Positions 8,454-17,102 of a stretch of 64,000 nucleotides of DNA are shown piece after piece. The stretch's first letter is position 1, and every line of letters begins with the position of its first letter. This stretch comes from Allobosea sp. Leaf344 (GTDB lineage Bacteria; Pseudomonadota; Alphaproteobacteria; Rhizobiales; Beijerinckiaceae): the NCBI RefSeq assembly GCF_001426225.1, contig NZ_LMRT01000016.1:263273-327272 (forward strand), written 5' to 3'. The notes below the pieces were generated by a model. It was not told the DNA's origin and did not search any database. It worked only from the letters and a program-made list of their open reading frames with translations. The position numbers were made by a program, and so were the translations under genes.

Positions 8454-10556
8454 CTAGACGGCCTGTCTCAGCGGCGCGAAGCCGATCGGCTTGAGCAACG
8501 CGGCGGCCGCGTCCGGCGGCACCGCCTGCGAGAACAGGAAGCCCTGGCCGAGCTTGCAGCCGAGGGCGCGCAGCGTCTCGAATTGCGGCACGGTCTCGAT
8601 GCCTTCGGCGACGATGTCCATGCCGAGGCTGGCGCCGAGCCGCAGGATCGTCTCCAGAATCGCGCGATCCTGGACCGAATGCAGGAAGTGCCGCACGAAG
8701 GAGCGGTCGATCTTGATGATGTCGATGGGGTAGCTGCGCAGATGCACCAGCGAGGCGTGGCCGGTGCCGAAATCATCGAGCGCGACGCGAACCCCTGAGT
8801 CTTTCAGCCGCTCGAGAATGCGCTGGACCGGGCCCTGTTCCTTGTCGAGAAAGACGTTCTCCGTGACCTCGACCTCGATCATGTGGGGCGCCAGTCCGAG
8901 CTCCGCCATGCGGGCGATCAGCACGTCGCCGAAGCTCGGGTCGAGCAGCTGGGCGGTGCTGAGATTGATCGCGATATGGCCGAAATCGAGCCCCAGCCGG
9001 TGCCAATGCGCCGCCCGCTGGACGGCCTGCTCCACTACGAAGCGGCCGATGCGGGCCGAGAGTTCGGGATCGTCGAAGGCGGATTGGAAGGCGCCGGCCG
9101 TGACCACCTCGCCGCAGGGCTTGCACCAGCGCAGCAGCGCCTCGAAGCCGGCATGGCTGCCATCGTCGAGCCGCAGCTTCGGCTGATAGAACAGAGCGAG
9201 CTCGTCGGCGCCGAGGGCGCGGGCGATGTTGCGCACCGTCTCGAAGCGCTGGTCGCAATCGCGCTTCATCTGCGGATCGAAGATGCGGAACGTGTTCTTG
9301 CCGCCGGCCTTGGCCGCATAGAGGGCGATATCGGCCTGGGTGAAGAGCTCGCTCGGATTGTCCTGTCGGCTCGCATCGGGGATGGCGATGCCGATCGAGG
9401 CGCCGATCCGGAAGGAGTATTCGCCCCAGAGCACCGGCGGGCTCAGCGCCTGGAGGATCGCCAGCGCCAGGAGCCTCGCCTGGTCCGGCCCCGTGGCGTC
9501 GTCCATCAGCACGGCGAATTCATCGCCGCCGACGCGCGCGACCAGGATCGCCGTCCGGCAGACATCGCGCAGCCGCAGCGCGATCTGGCGCAGGCATTCA
9601 TCGCCCAGCGCGTGGCCGAAGGTGTCGTTGACCTGCTTGAACCCGTCGAGATCGACGAGCAGCAGCGCGCCGACCGCGCCGCGGCCGCCATTCTTCGCGC
9701 CGATGACCGAGAGGGTCGCCTGGAACAGGCTGCGATTGGCCAGGCCGGTCATCACATCGCTCTCGGCGAGGTAGCGGGTCTGGTCCCACAGCGCCTTTTC
9801 CTCGGTGATGTCCTGTTTCATGCCGAAGAAGCGCACCGGCACGCCGTTCTCGGTCTCGACTTCGCCGGTCAGGCGGATCCAGCGATCATTGCCGAGGGCG
9901 GTGACGAAATGCACATCGATGCTGAAGCCGGTGCCGTCGCGGATGGCGCGCTCGCGATGGGTGGCGATGGCGAGGCGGGAGGCGGGATCGTAGAGCTTGA
10001 GGATGTCGTCCCGCTCCACCGGCGACTGGCGGGGCAAGTCGAAGAGATCGTAGACGGCGTCGGTCCAGCGCAGCCGGTTGCCGCGGGTCAGATCGCATTC
10101 CCAGACGCCGATGCGGGCGGCTGTCGAGGCACGCTCGAAGATCCGCCGGTTCTGCTCGATCTCGGCCTGTTTGCGGACCAGCTCATCCTTCGTCCGCAGG
10201 AGATTCGCGGCGAGCCGGGTGGCCTCCTCATGGCGCAGCAGCGCCGAATCCATCAGGCCGGCGAAGGAGCGCAGCGCCTCCAGAGCCGCAGCGGCGAAGG
10301 GTTGCGGGCCGCGCCGCCCGATCCAGACGATGCCGCTGCCGCTCTCCAGGGGCGCCATGGCGGTCTGCAGGCCGCCTGGCACCGGGGCGGACGCGGGATC
10401 GGCGGCATGGGCGCGCAGACCGGCTTCGTCCGAGGCCGATCGGCGCGAGGCGAAGGAAGTCCCGTCCGCGAGCAGGAGGAGCGCAGCCGAGACGCCGAGG
10501 CTGCTGCGGACGAGGTCCAGCAGGGAGGTCAGGTCGGCGTCGCGCGCTTGCGTCAT
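8454..10556 (-). CDS. PAS-GGDEF-EAL cyclic-di-GMP enzyme
   Basis: A 700-residue signalling protein without membrane segments. Residues 1-130 look like a degenerate GAF-type sensor and a coiled linker, residues about 141-250 a PAS domain (IGVWECDLTRGN...FFGMKQDITEEKA), then a GGDEF domain with intact GGDEF at 343-347, then an EAL domain with FEALLRW at 471-477, EVTEN, DDFGTGHAS at 594-602 and EGIET at 651-655. Both catalytic halves look intact, so synthesis and breakdown of cyclic-di-GMP are both possible. The inhibitory RxxD site before GGDEF is absent (RTAI instead). It ends against the convergent ABC gene and has 170 empty bases upstream containing an imperfect hairpin at 10627-10649. Confidence 0.9.
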   Translation of the reverse strand: MTQARDADLTSLLDLVRSSLGVSAALLLLADGTSFASRRSASDEAGLRAHAADPASAPVPGGLQTAMAPLESGSGIVWIGRRGPQPFAAAALEALRSFAGLMDSALLRHEEATRLAANLLRTKDELVRKQAEIEQNRRIFERASTAARIGVWECDLTRGNRLRWTDAVYDLFDLPRQSPVERDDILKLYDPASRLAIATHRERAIRDGTGFSIDVHFVTALGNDRWIRLTGEVETENGVPVRFFGMKQDITEEKALWDQTRYLAESDVMTGLANRSLFQATLSVIGAKNGGRGAVGALLLVDLDGFKQVNDTFGHALGDECLRQIALRLRDVCRTAILVARVGGDEFAVLMDDATGPDQARLLALAILQALSPPVLWGEYSFRIGASIGIAIPDASRQDNPSELFTQADIALYAAKAGGKNTFRIFDPQMKRDCDQRFETVRNIARALGADELALFYQPKLRLDDGSHAGFEALLRWCKPCGEVVTAGAFQSAFDDPELSARIGRFVVEQAVQRAAHWHRLGLDFGHIAINLSTAQLLDPSFGDVLIARMAELGLAPHMIEVEVTENVFLDKEQGPVQRILERLKDSGVRVALDDFGTGHASLVHLRSYPIDIIKIDRSFVRHFLHSVQDRAILETILRLGASLGMDIVAEGIETVPQFETLRALGCKLGQGFLFSQAVPPDAAAALLKPIGFAPLRQAV

Positions 10557-10725
10557 CGTCGCGGCTTGAGCTCGTCAGCGGGGCAGGAGGGACGGGCGGA
10601 GCGGGTCAAAGGCGTGCGTGGCTCGACCAGTTTGGCTATGCCAACTGGACATTTAGCTACACAAAGTGACGCTAAGCGCGCACCGTTAAGCAAAGCTTAT
10701 CCTGCGGCAGGTCCGCCGGGCTCAT

Positions 10726-11025
10726 TCAGCGCGGCGGCAGCGCGGCGTAATAGGCGGCCAGCGCCGCCATCTCCTCATTGGTCATCTGCCGCGACATCAC
10801 CCGCATCTCCTTGTGCGGTCGCTTGCCACTGCGGAAGGCCAGCATCTGGTTGTAGAGATAGCGCTCGTTCTGCCCCGCCAGATGCGGCACCTCTACATCC
10901 CTGGCGATCCCGTCCTCGCCATGGCAGGCGGCGCATTCGCCGACCGAGACCGGCCGTGCGCCCGCCGGCACCGCCATGCAGCAGAGGGCGAGCAGAGCCA
11001 GAGCGCCGGCAACGGAGCGGATCAT
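10726..11025 (-). CDS. Small secreted class I cytochrome c
   Basis: A 99-residue protein with an N-terminal signal peptide (MIRSVAGALALLALCC...GARP) and one haem-binding CAACH motif at about residues 30-34, placing it in the periplasm. The methionine-rich stretch MRVMSRQMTNEEMAALAAYYAALPPR near the end contains the sixth haem ligand and resembles cytochrome c4/c553 domains. The ATG at 11025 lies one base after the stop of the OmpA-like gene, with GGAG 8 bases upstream inside that gene, so translation is probably coupled. Electron partners are not evident from the neighbours. Confidence 0.85.
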   Translation of the reverse strand: MIRSVAGALALLALCCMAVPAGARPVSVGECAACHGEDGIARDVEVPHLAGQNERYLYNQMLAFRSGKRPHKEMRVMSRQMTNEEMAALAAYYAALPPR

Positions 11026-11026
11026 C

Positions 11027-12043
11027 TCAGCGCTCCGTGATCTTGAACTCGATGCGGCGGTTGCGGCGATAGGCTTCATCGGTGTTGGCGACGTCGAGCG
11101 GCTGGTATTCGCCGAAGCCGGTGGCGCCGATCCTGTCGCTCGGCAGGCCGCGCGTGACGAGATACTCCACCACGGCGATGGCGCGCGCCGCCGACAGGTG
11201 CCAGTTCGACGGGAACTGGGCCGAGCGGATCGGGCGGTTGTCGGTATGGCCGTCGACGCGCAGGATCCAGGGGATGTCCGGGGGCATCTCGCCGGCGAGA
11301 TCGATCAGGATGGTCGCGAGCTTGTCCAGCTCGCTGCGGCCATCGGGCTTGAGCACGGCCTGGCCGACATCGAAGAACACCTCCGACTGGAAGACGAAGC
11401 GGTCGCCGACGACGCGGATGTCCGGCCGTGTCCCGAGCACCTGGCGCAGCCGGCCGAAAAAGTCGGAGCGGTAGCGGGCCAGCTCCTGCACGCGCTGCGC
11501 TAGCGCCACGTTGAGGCGGGAGCCGAGCTCGGCGATGCGCGCCTGCTGGTCGCGGTCCTTCGCCTCCGAGGCGCTCAGCGCCTCTTCGAGCGCGGCCAGC
11601 TGGCGGCGCATCGCGACGATCTGCTGGTTGACCATGTCGACCGTGGCCTGGGCGCGTGCGGAGAGCTGCTTCTCCGCCTCGAGAGCCTTCTGGGTTTCCG
11701 CCAGCTGGGCCGGGCCGTTGCTCGCCTGCGCCTGCAACAGCCCCTCCGCCCGGCTGCGCTGGCTCTGCTCGCGCGTCAGGGTCGATTGCAGCAGCGCCAG
11801 GTTCTCCTGCGCCTCGCGATTGGCCGAGCGCTCCAGCGCCAGCAGGTCGGTCAGCTCGGAGATCTGCCGGTTCAGCCGCTCCAGCGCGGTGTCCTTGCCG
11901 GTCAGCTCCTGCGAGAGGAAGAATTGCCCGAGCACGAAGACCGAGAGCAGGAAGACGATGCCGATCAGCATCGTCGAGAGCGCGTCGACGAATCCCGGCC
12001 AGAAATTGACCTCGTCGCGGCGATGGGCGCGGGAGAGGGCCAT
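11027..12043 (-). CDS. MotB/OmpA-like peptidoglycan-binding protein
   Basis: A 338-residue inner-membrane-anchored protein. A single transmembrane helix at about 20-42 begins with an acidic residue (FVDALSTMLIGIVFLL, Asp20), as in MotB-type proton-channel subunits. Residues about 46-190 form a long coiled coil, and residues about 210-338 an OmpA-type peptidoglycan-binding domain with GHTDNRPI and NWHLSAARA. The gene lies between a MotA/TolQ-like gene and the cytochrome c gene and very likely forms a stator-like complex with the former. No flagellar genes are near. Unlike ordinary MotB the coiled coil is very long, so a role in envelope maintenance is more likely than motility. Confidence 0.85.
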   Translation of the reverse strand: MALSRAHRRDEVNFWPGFVDALSTMLIGIVFLLSVFVLGQFFLSQELTGKDTALERLNRQISELTDLLALERSANREAQENLALLQSTLTREQSQRSRAEGLLQAQASNGPAQLAETQKALEAEKQLSARAQATVDMVNQQIVAMRRQLAALEEALSASEAKDRDQQARIAELGSRLNVALAQRVQELARYRSDFFGRLRQVLGTRPDIRVVGDRFVFQSEVFFDVGQAVLKPDGRSELDKLATILIDLAGEMPPDIPWILRVDGHTDNRPIRSAQFPSNWHLSAARAIAVVEYLVTRGLPSDRIGATGFGEYQPLDVANTDEAYRRNRRIEFKITER

Positions 12044-12098
12044 GCTCAGTCAGCTCCTGCAGGACGGCCGGCGATCGCGCCCGGATGATGGCGCATGA

Positions 12099-13121
12099 TC
12101 ACGGCTCGGTGACATGGTCGGCGGTGAGACGCTCGATCAGCCGCTTGAGATCCTTCTCCCGGGCGGCCTGCGCCTCGACCCAGTCGCGGATCAGCTGCTG
12201 CTCGGAGCGCATGTGCTGGACTAGGCCCTGGATGCCCTCGGCGAGGTTGGCGAGCGCCTGGGTGGCCGCGCGGTTGTTGGCGCCGCCCTCGGCCATGGCC
12301 GCGCTGAGCCGGTCGAAGCGATCGGCCAGAGCGGGGCCGGTGCCTCCGGCCATGGCCGGCATCGCCGGGCCGGCGGCATTGGTGCGGCTGCTCAGCCAGG
12401 TCTCGACCTCGTTGCGGAAGCGGCGCTGGGCCTGGCCGACCTGCAGGTCGAGGAAGCCGAGGATGAGCGAGCCCGCGATGCCGAACAGCGAGGAGGAGAA
12501 GGACAGGCCCATGCCGGCCAGCGGCGCGGCGAGGCCGGCCTTCAGCTCGTCGAAGAGCACGCCGGCCTCGGCGCCCGTGCGCAGCGATTTGATGACGTTG
12601 CCGACGGAGGAGACGGTGTCGAGCAGGCCCCAGAAGGTGCCGAGCAGGCCGAGGAAGACGAGCAGCCCGCCGAGATAGCGCAGCACCTCGCGGCCGTCGT
12701 CGAGGCGTACCGCGATCGATTCCAGCACGGTCGCGGCCTGGGCGGGCGCGAGGCTGTGATCGTCCAGCGCCTGCAGCACCCCGCCGAGCGGCGCGATGAC
12801 CTGCTGGCGTTCGATCTCGGCACGGCCGGGGTCGGCGGCGAGCCTGGTCGCGGCGCGCGCCTCGCTATGGATGCGCCAGAGTTCGCGCAGCGCGATCAGC
12901 ATGCCGACGAGGAGCGAGCCGAGGATCAGGCCGTTGAGCCCGGGATTGGTCATGAAGGCGGTGACGAGGCCGCCCTGCAGGATGAAGCCGAGGAAGCCGA
13001 TCAGGGCCAGGAACAGCAGGGCACGGATGACGTAGCGGAGCGGCCTGGAAAAGCGGGTCTCCCCCCGCATCGCCGCGGCCGTGTCCCGCTCGGCCGCCAA
13101 ATCCTCAGTCGCCATGCTCAT
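12099..13121 (-). CDS. MotA/TolQ/ExbB-type proton-channel protein
   Basis: A 340-residue inner-membrane protein. Two hydrophobic segments lie at about residues 30-50 and 62-78, followed by a cytoplasmic loop, then the family-defining pair LGGLLVFLGLLGTFWGLLDTVSS and PLAGMGLSFSSSLFGIAGSLILGFLDL. The C-terminal 100 residues are soluble and partly helical. It is distinct from the true tolQ at 41054-41764. The OmpA/MotB-like partner is 55 bases downstream. Two ATG starts, at 13121 and 13115, are possible; GGAAG is better spaced from the second. The family uses proton flow to drive work across the envelope; the specific job here is unknown. Confidence 0.85.
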   Translation of the reverse strand: MSMATEDLAAERDTAAAMRGETRFSRPLRYVIRALLFLALIGFLGFILQGGLVTAFMTNPGLNGLILGSLLVGMLIALRELWRIHSEARAATRLAADPGRAEIERQQVIAPLGGVLQALDDHSLAPAQAATVLESIAVRLDDGREVLRYLGGLLVFLGLLGTFWGLLDTVSSVGNVIKSLRTGAEAGVLFDELKAGLAAPLAGMGLSFSSSLFGIAGSLILGFLDLQVGQAQRRFRNEVETWLSSRTNAAGPAMPAMAGGTGPALADRFDRLSAAMAEGGANNRAATQALANLAEGIQGLVQHMRSEQQLIRDWVEAQAAREKDLKRLIERLTADHVTEP

Positions 13122-13266
13122 CTTCCGTTCGTCTCCGGACCGACATGCCGGCCGGGACCCCCGCCGCCCCGAACCCGCTCCCGCTCCAGACTATGACCCG
13201 CTGCAGCGCGCCGACTGTCGCCTCCCCCGTCGCCGGGATCAAGCGCCAATGACGGGCTCATGCGCC

Positions 13267-14055
13267 TCAGACCGCGGTCTTCAGCGCCGCGCGCAGGGCC
13301 TGCTCGCCGATCTCGTTGCCGCAGATGATGTCCCTGGCGCTGGTCGGCTGCTTGCCGTCGAGCGTGCCGAAGGTGCCGCCCGCCTCCCGGATCATCACAG
13401 CGCCGGCGGCGAAATCCCAGGTGTTGAGCCCGCGCTCCCAATAGGCGTCCATGCGGCCGGCGGCGACATAGGCGATGTCGAGCGCGGCGGCGCCCATGCG
13501 GCGGACATTGGCGAAGCGCGGCATCACCGCCGCGAGTTCGCGCAGGAAGACGGGGTGGCCGCCCTTGCCGATATGGGGCACGCCCATGCCGATCAGCATG
13601 TCGGCCGGCTCGCGCCGCCCCGAGACGCGCATGCGGCGGTTGTTGACATAGGCGCCCTTGCCCTTCTCGGCGACGAAGATCTCGTCCTTGGCGGCGTCGT
13701 AGATCACGCCGGCGACGAACTGGTTGTCGCGCTCCAGCGCCACCGAGATGTTCCAGTGCGGGATGCCGCGCAGGAAGTTGTGGGTGCCGTCGAGCGGATC
13801 GATGTGCCAGCGATTGCTTTCGTCGGTGCCGTGGACGACGCCGCTCTCCTCCATGACGAAGCCATAGCCCGGACGCGCCTTCTCCAGTGCCTCGCGCAGG
13901 ATGCTCTCGGCCTTGTGGTCGGCCTTGGAGACGAAATCTCCCGGCCCCTTGGCGAGAACCTGCAGGTTCTCGATCTCGCCGAAATCGCGCTTGAGGGAGC
14001 GCGACGCCTTCATCACGGCGTCGGTCATCACGGTCATCAGGGGCGAACGAATCAT
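13267..14055 (-). CDS. suhB: Inositol monophosphatase family protein
   Basis: A 262-residue cytoplasmic, Mg-dependent phosphatase. The metal-binding motif IDPLDGTHNF is present at about residue 83, the upstream glutamates are in EESGVVHG, and the second site WDFAAGAVMIREAGG lies near residue 210. The ATG at 14055 was chosen because GAGG lies 5 bases upstream; longer frames have no ribosome-binding site. Family members hydrolyse inositol-1-phosphate or related sugar phosphates and, as SuhB, can assist rRNA antitermination. In relatives the gene sits close to fba and thiE, as here. The exact substrate is not determined. Confidence 0.88.
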   Translation of the reverse strand: MIRSPLMTVMTDAVMKASRSLKRDFGEIENLQVLAKGPGDFVSKADHKAESILREALEKARPGYGFVMEESGVVHGTDESNRWHIDPLDGTHNFLRGIPHWNISVALERDNQFVAGVIYDAAKDEIFVAEKGKGAYVNNRRMRVSGRREPADMLIGMGVPHIGKGGHPVFLRELAAVMPRFANVRRMGAAALDIAYVAAGRMDAYWERGLNTWDFAAGAVMIREAGGTFGTLDGKQPTSARDIICGNEIGEQALRAALKTAV

Positions 14056-14166
14056 CATTACCTCTTGCGCGCCCGGTGGCGCTCGTCGATCGGGGTCCGA
14101 GCCCGGGATCAGCTTGTCAAAACAGCGGCGGGCGCAGGCTGGCCTGCGCCGGCTCAATTCAGCGCG

Positions 14167-15099
14167 TCACTTGCTCGTCTGATTGGGCGTCGTCAAGGCC
14201 GCACCCTCGATTCGGGTGGCGGCGAGGTTGGCGGCACGGTCGCGCTGCTCCGGCGTCAGCCGCTCCAGCAGCTGATCGAGCTGCGGGTCGTCGAGGCCCT
14301 GGGCACGGGCCGCGAGATGCCAGGCGGCCGCCTCGATGGAGTCCAGCGAGATGCCGCGGCCGCTCTGGTGCAGCCGCGCGATCCGGTTCTGCGCGATCGG
14401 GTTGCCGCGCAGCGCCGCGGTCAGGAAGAGTTTTGCCGCCGCCTCCTCGTCCTTCGCCACGCCGGTGCCGTTGAACAGCATGATCGCATATTCGATCTGC
14501 GCCGGCAGATGGCCGTTGCTGCTGGCGCTCGCCATCCAGCGCGCGGCTTCCGCATCGTCCTGCGGCAGGCCGCGCCCCTCCTTGGCGAGAATGCCGAGCG
14601 CGTGCTGGGCATCGGGAACATGGGCCTGTGCCGCGATCCGCAGGCTCGCCACGGCGCGGGCGAGATCCTCCTCGCGGCCGCTCGCCAGCAGGGTCAGCGC
14701 CAGATTGTAATTGGCGGCGGGGTGGCCCTGCGCGGCCGCTCGCGCCAGCAAAGCGGCGGCGCGCTCGGCATCGCGCTTGCCGCTGCGCTCGTCGAGCAGG
14801 GCGTTGGAAAGCGCGAAGATCGCGTTGACGTCGCCGCGCTCGGCGGCGCGCTCGAACCATTCGGCGGCGACCTTCTGGTCCTCGGGCACGTTCAGCCCCT
14901 GGCGATAGATCTCGCCGATCAGGGTCATCGCCGCGGCGTCGTTGCTGTCGGCCTCGACGCGCTTCAGCGCCTCGCTCAGCGCGCGGCGATAATGCCCGGT
15001 CTGGAAGGCGGCATAGGCCTGATCGGCCTCGGCCGCGCCGAGCGGCTGCGCCGTCGCCAGCAGCAGGGCGAGCGCGAGCGCGCGCCGGGCCGAATTCAT
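14167..15099 (-). CDS. Secreted Sel1/TPR repeat protein
   Basis: A 310-residue protein with a signal peptide (residues 1-22, ending near GAAEADQ) followed by about six Sel1-like repeats of the kind AAEWFERAAERGDVNAIFALSNALLDE and AARWMASASSNGHLPAQIEYAIMLFNGTG. Such solenoids mediate protein contacts, here probably in the periplasm. The ATG at 15099 overlaps the stop of the thiE-like gene by four bases, and GGAAGG lies about 8 bases upstream, so it is translationally coupled to that gene. No enzymatic motif is visible and its partner is unknown. Confidence 0.85.
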   Translation of the reverse strand: MNSARRALALALLLATAQPLGAAEADQAYAAFQTGHYRRALSEALKRVEADSNDAAAMTLIGEIYRQGLNVPEDQKVAAEWFERAAERGDVNAIFALSNALLDERSGKRDAERAAALLARAAAQGHPAANYNLALTLLASGREEDLARAVASLRIAAQAHVPDAQHALGILAKEGRGLPQDDAEAARWMASASSNGHLPAQIEYAIMLFNGTGVAKDEEAAAKLFLTAALRGNPIAQNRIARLHQSGRGISLDSIEAAAWHLAARAQGLDDPQLDQLLERLTPEQRDRAANLAATRIEGAALTTPNQTSK

Positions 15100-15749
15100 C
15101 GCACGACCTTCCGCGTCAGGCAGGCGGCGATCGCGGCATTGGCTTCCGCGACCAGGGCGCGCAGATCCACCTCGTCCGCGAAAGCCCAATCGCCGAGAGC
15201 GATGAACTCGCAGCCGGTCTCGGCCAGAGCGGGGATGGAGGCGGCATCGGGCGCATAGGCGACGCAGGGCGTCTCGAAGATCTCGGCCCACCAGCCGGCC
15301 CGCTCGACCACGGCCGCCAGCGGCGGGACCGACCCGTCGGGGCGGGGCTCCCCGAACATCACGTAGTCGACGCCCGCCTCGCCGGCATCCATGGCGTCGT
15401 GGCGGGCGCGCAAATGGCCGGCGCCGATGATCCGCTCGTTGCGCAGGCTGGAGCGCGCCTCCGCGATCGCCTCGAGCCCCTGCGTCAGATGCACGCCATC
15501 GGCGCCGCCGCGCGTTGCGACCAGCGGCGAATCCTCGACCACCAGCGCGACATTGGCGGCCTGGACGGGGCCCGACAGGCGTTTGACCCGCTCGATCCGG
15601 CTGCGATCGTCGCCCTCGCCGAGGCGCAGCAGGACGGCCGCGACATCGCCGCCGGCGAAGGCCTGCATCAGGCGGAAGGCCATCGGCTCGGCCTCCGTGA
15701 CGGGCGGGGTGACGAGCATCAGGCGGGTGGGTGCGGAAGGACTGGTCAT
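15096..15749 (-). CDS. Thiamine phosphate synthase-like (ThiE/TenI) protein
   Basis: A 217-residue TIM-barrel protein of the ThiE/TenI superfamily. DGVHLTQG and HDAMDAGEAGVDYVMFGEP correspond to the substrate-binding segments of thiamine phosphate synthase, which joins the pyrimidine and thiazole moieties. However, the usual GxSxH and GPIFxTxTK phosphate-binding motifs are poorly kept (GAGHLRARHDA and GEPRPDGS instead), so catalytic activity is uncertain and a divergent TenI-like role is possible. It overlaps benE upstream and the Sel1 gene downstream by four bases each, forming one tight transcription unit. No other thiamine genes are in the window. Confidence 0.75.
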   Translation of the reverse strand: MTSPSAPTRLMLVTPPVTEAEPMAFRLMQAFAGGDVAAVLLRLGEGDDRSRIERVKRLSGPVQAANVALVVEDSPLVATRGGADGVHLTQGLEAIAEARSSLRNERIIGAGHLRARHDAMDAGEAGVDYVMFGEPRPDGSVPPLAAVVERAGWWAEIFETPCVAYAPDAASIPALAETGCEFIALGDWAFADEVDLRALVAEANAAIAACLTRKVVR

Positions 15750-16903
15750 GATGTCTTACGCAAACGGCCCATGCCGGCATCCAATGTCAAGACCGTGAGC
15801 CCTGCGACCAGGCTCCAGAAGGCGGAGCCGATGCCGAAGAGCGAGAGGTTGGAGGCCGCCACCGCAAAGGCGATGACCGCGGCGAAACGATGGCTCTCGC
15901 GGGCCATGGCCTGGCCGAGCGCGCCGGTGAGCGAGCCGACGAGGCCGAGCCCAGCGACGGCGACGATCAGCGCCTTGGGCATGGCGACGATCAGCGCCAG
16001 CAGCAGCCCGGCGCAGGCTGCGATGCCGAGCCAGACGAGGCCGTAGGCGATGCCGGCCTTCCAGCGCCGGGCGGGATCGGGATGGGTGTCCGGGCCGGTG
16101 CAGATCGAGGCGCTGATCGCGGCCATGTTCACCATATGCGCGCCCATCGGCGCCGTCAGGAAGGAGGTCAGCCCGGTCACGAACAGCGCGGCCGAGGTCG
16201 GGGGCGCATAGCCATCGGCGCGCAGCACGGCGAAACCCGGGAGATTCTGCGACGCCATGGTGACGAGGTAGAGCGGGATGCCGAGGCCCAGAATGGCGGC
16301 GATGTCGAAGCGCGGCATCACCCAGGCGATGGCCGTGAGCGGGATGTCGCCGCCCGGCCAGCTTGCGAGGCCGGTGCCGAAGCTGATGGCGATTCCGGCG
16401 AGCAGCGCCGCGATCACCCCGAGGAACGGGCTGAACAGCCGTGCGATCAGGAAGATCGCGAGCAGGGGCAGCACCAGCGCCGGCGACAGGCTCATCTCGT
16501 CGAAGACGGCGACCACGAAGCGGAAGATGATGCCGCCCAGCATCGCCGCGGCGATGCTCATCGGGATGCGCTCGGTCAGCGCGCCGAGCGGGCGGAACGC
16601 AGCGGTCAGCATGGTCAGCCCCGCCGCGGTGAGGAAGGCCCCGATCGCGGCCGGCAGATCGAGCCCGGTCGTGGCCGCGATCAGCGCGGCGCCCGAGGTC
16701 GACCAGGCGCAGATGATCGGCATCCGGTAGCGCCAGGACAGGAACAGGCTGGCGCTGCCCTTGGCGAGCGCCAGTCCCACCACCCAGGACACGGTCTGGA
16801 CCGGCGTCGCGCCGAGCGCCTGGGCGGCGGCGAGCACGACGGCGATCGAGGCGGCGAAGCCGACGAAGGCTGCGACGAAGGCTGAGAAGAGGAGCGACAT
16901 CAT
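15746..16903 (-). CDS. benE: Benzoate/H+ symporter family protein
   Basis: A 385-residue integral membrane protein with about 11-12 hydrophobic helices. GIPLYLVTMASQNLPGFAVLRADGY and the following MGAHMVNMAAISASICTG are characteristic of the BenE family of aromatic-acid proton symporters. No benzoate degradation genes are nearby, so the substrate may differ. It is first in a unit in which its stop overlaps the start of the thiE-like gene by four bases, an unusual partner for a transporter. It diverges from phoX across a 199-base intergenic region. The second methionine codon (16900) could equally be the start. Confidence 0.88.
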   Translation of the reverse strand: MMSLLFSAFVAAFVGFAASIAVVLAAAQALGATPVQTVSWVVGLALAKGSASLFLSWRYRMPIICAWSTSGAALIAATTGLDLPAAIGAFLTAAGLTMLTAAFRPLGALTERIPMSIAAAMLGGIIFRFVVAVFDEMSLSPALVLPLLAIFLIARLFSPFLGVIAALLAGIAISFGTGLASWPGGDIPLTAIAWVMPRFDIAAILGLGIPLYLVTMASQNLPGFAVLRADGYAPPTSAALFVTGLTSFLTAPMGAHMVNMAAISASICTGPDTHPDPARRWKAGIAYGLVWLGIAACAGLLLALIVAMPKALIVAVAGLGLVGSLTGALGQAMARESHRFAAVIAFAVAASNLSLFGIGSAFWSLVAGLTVLTLDAGMGRLRKTS

Positions 16904-17023
16904 GGCCCGGCCGGAAGCGGAAGACGCTGCCTTCTGTCAGATATCGCGGCGGGCTGGAAGCGCCGGCATGCCGGGCCGGCACGCAGGCGGTGGCGGGCGC
17001 CGGCTGCGCCCGATCGCAACAAT

Positions 17024-17041
17024 GCGTCACCCTGCCGTCAC
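17024..17041 (+). promoter_or_regulatory. Possible Pho box upstream of phoX
   Basis: Two 7-base direct repeats, GCGTCAC (17024-17030) and CCGTCAC (17035-17041), are separated by four bases, giving the 11-base period of PhoB sites (consensus CTGTCAT-N4-CTGTCAT). The GTCA core is kept in both copies; the total match is partial. The site lies 61 bases before the phoX start and could replace a -35 element for a -10 near 17052. Confidence 0.45.
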
Positions 17042-17102
17042 GGAAGCTTGATTAGTTTGGAACTAGACAAGCCCCAATCATCTGCCGAGGCGGAGAGACG
17101 AC

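Noticed and set aside
8883..11072. 729-codon open frame antisense to the GGDEF-EAL and cytochrome genes
   Set aside because: It crosses two well-supported genes, lacks motifs, and has the low-complexity composition of a shadow frame.
11027..13121. Zorya-type anti-phage system (ZorA/ZorB-like pair)
   Set aside because: The MotA-like and OmpA-like pair resembles ZorAB in outline, but no helicase or nuclease partner is nearby. The neighbours are housekeeping genes kept together in Rhizobiales.
13081..15258. 725-codon open frame on the plus strand across the phosphatase-like and Sel1 genes
   Set aside because: Both minus-strand genes have clear family motifs; the plus-strand product has none.
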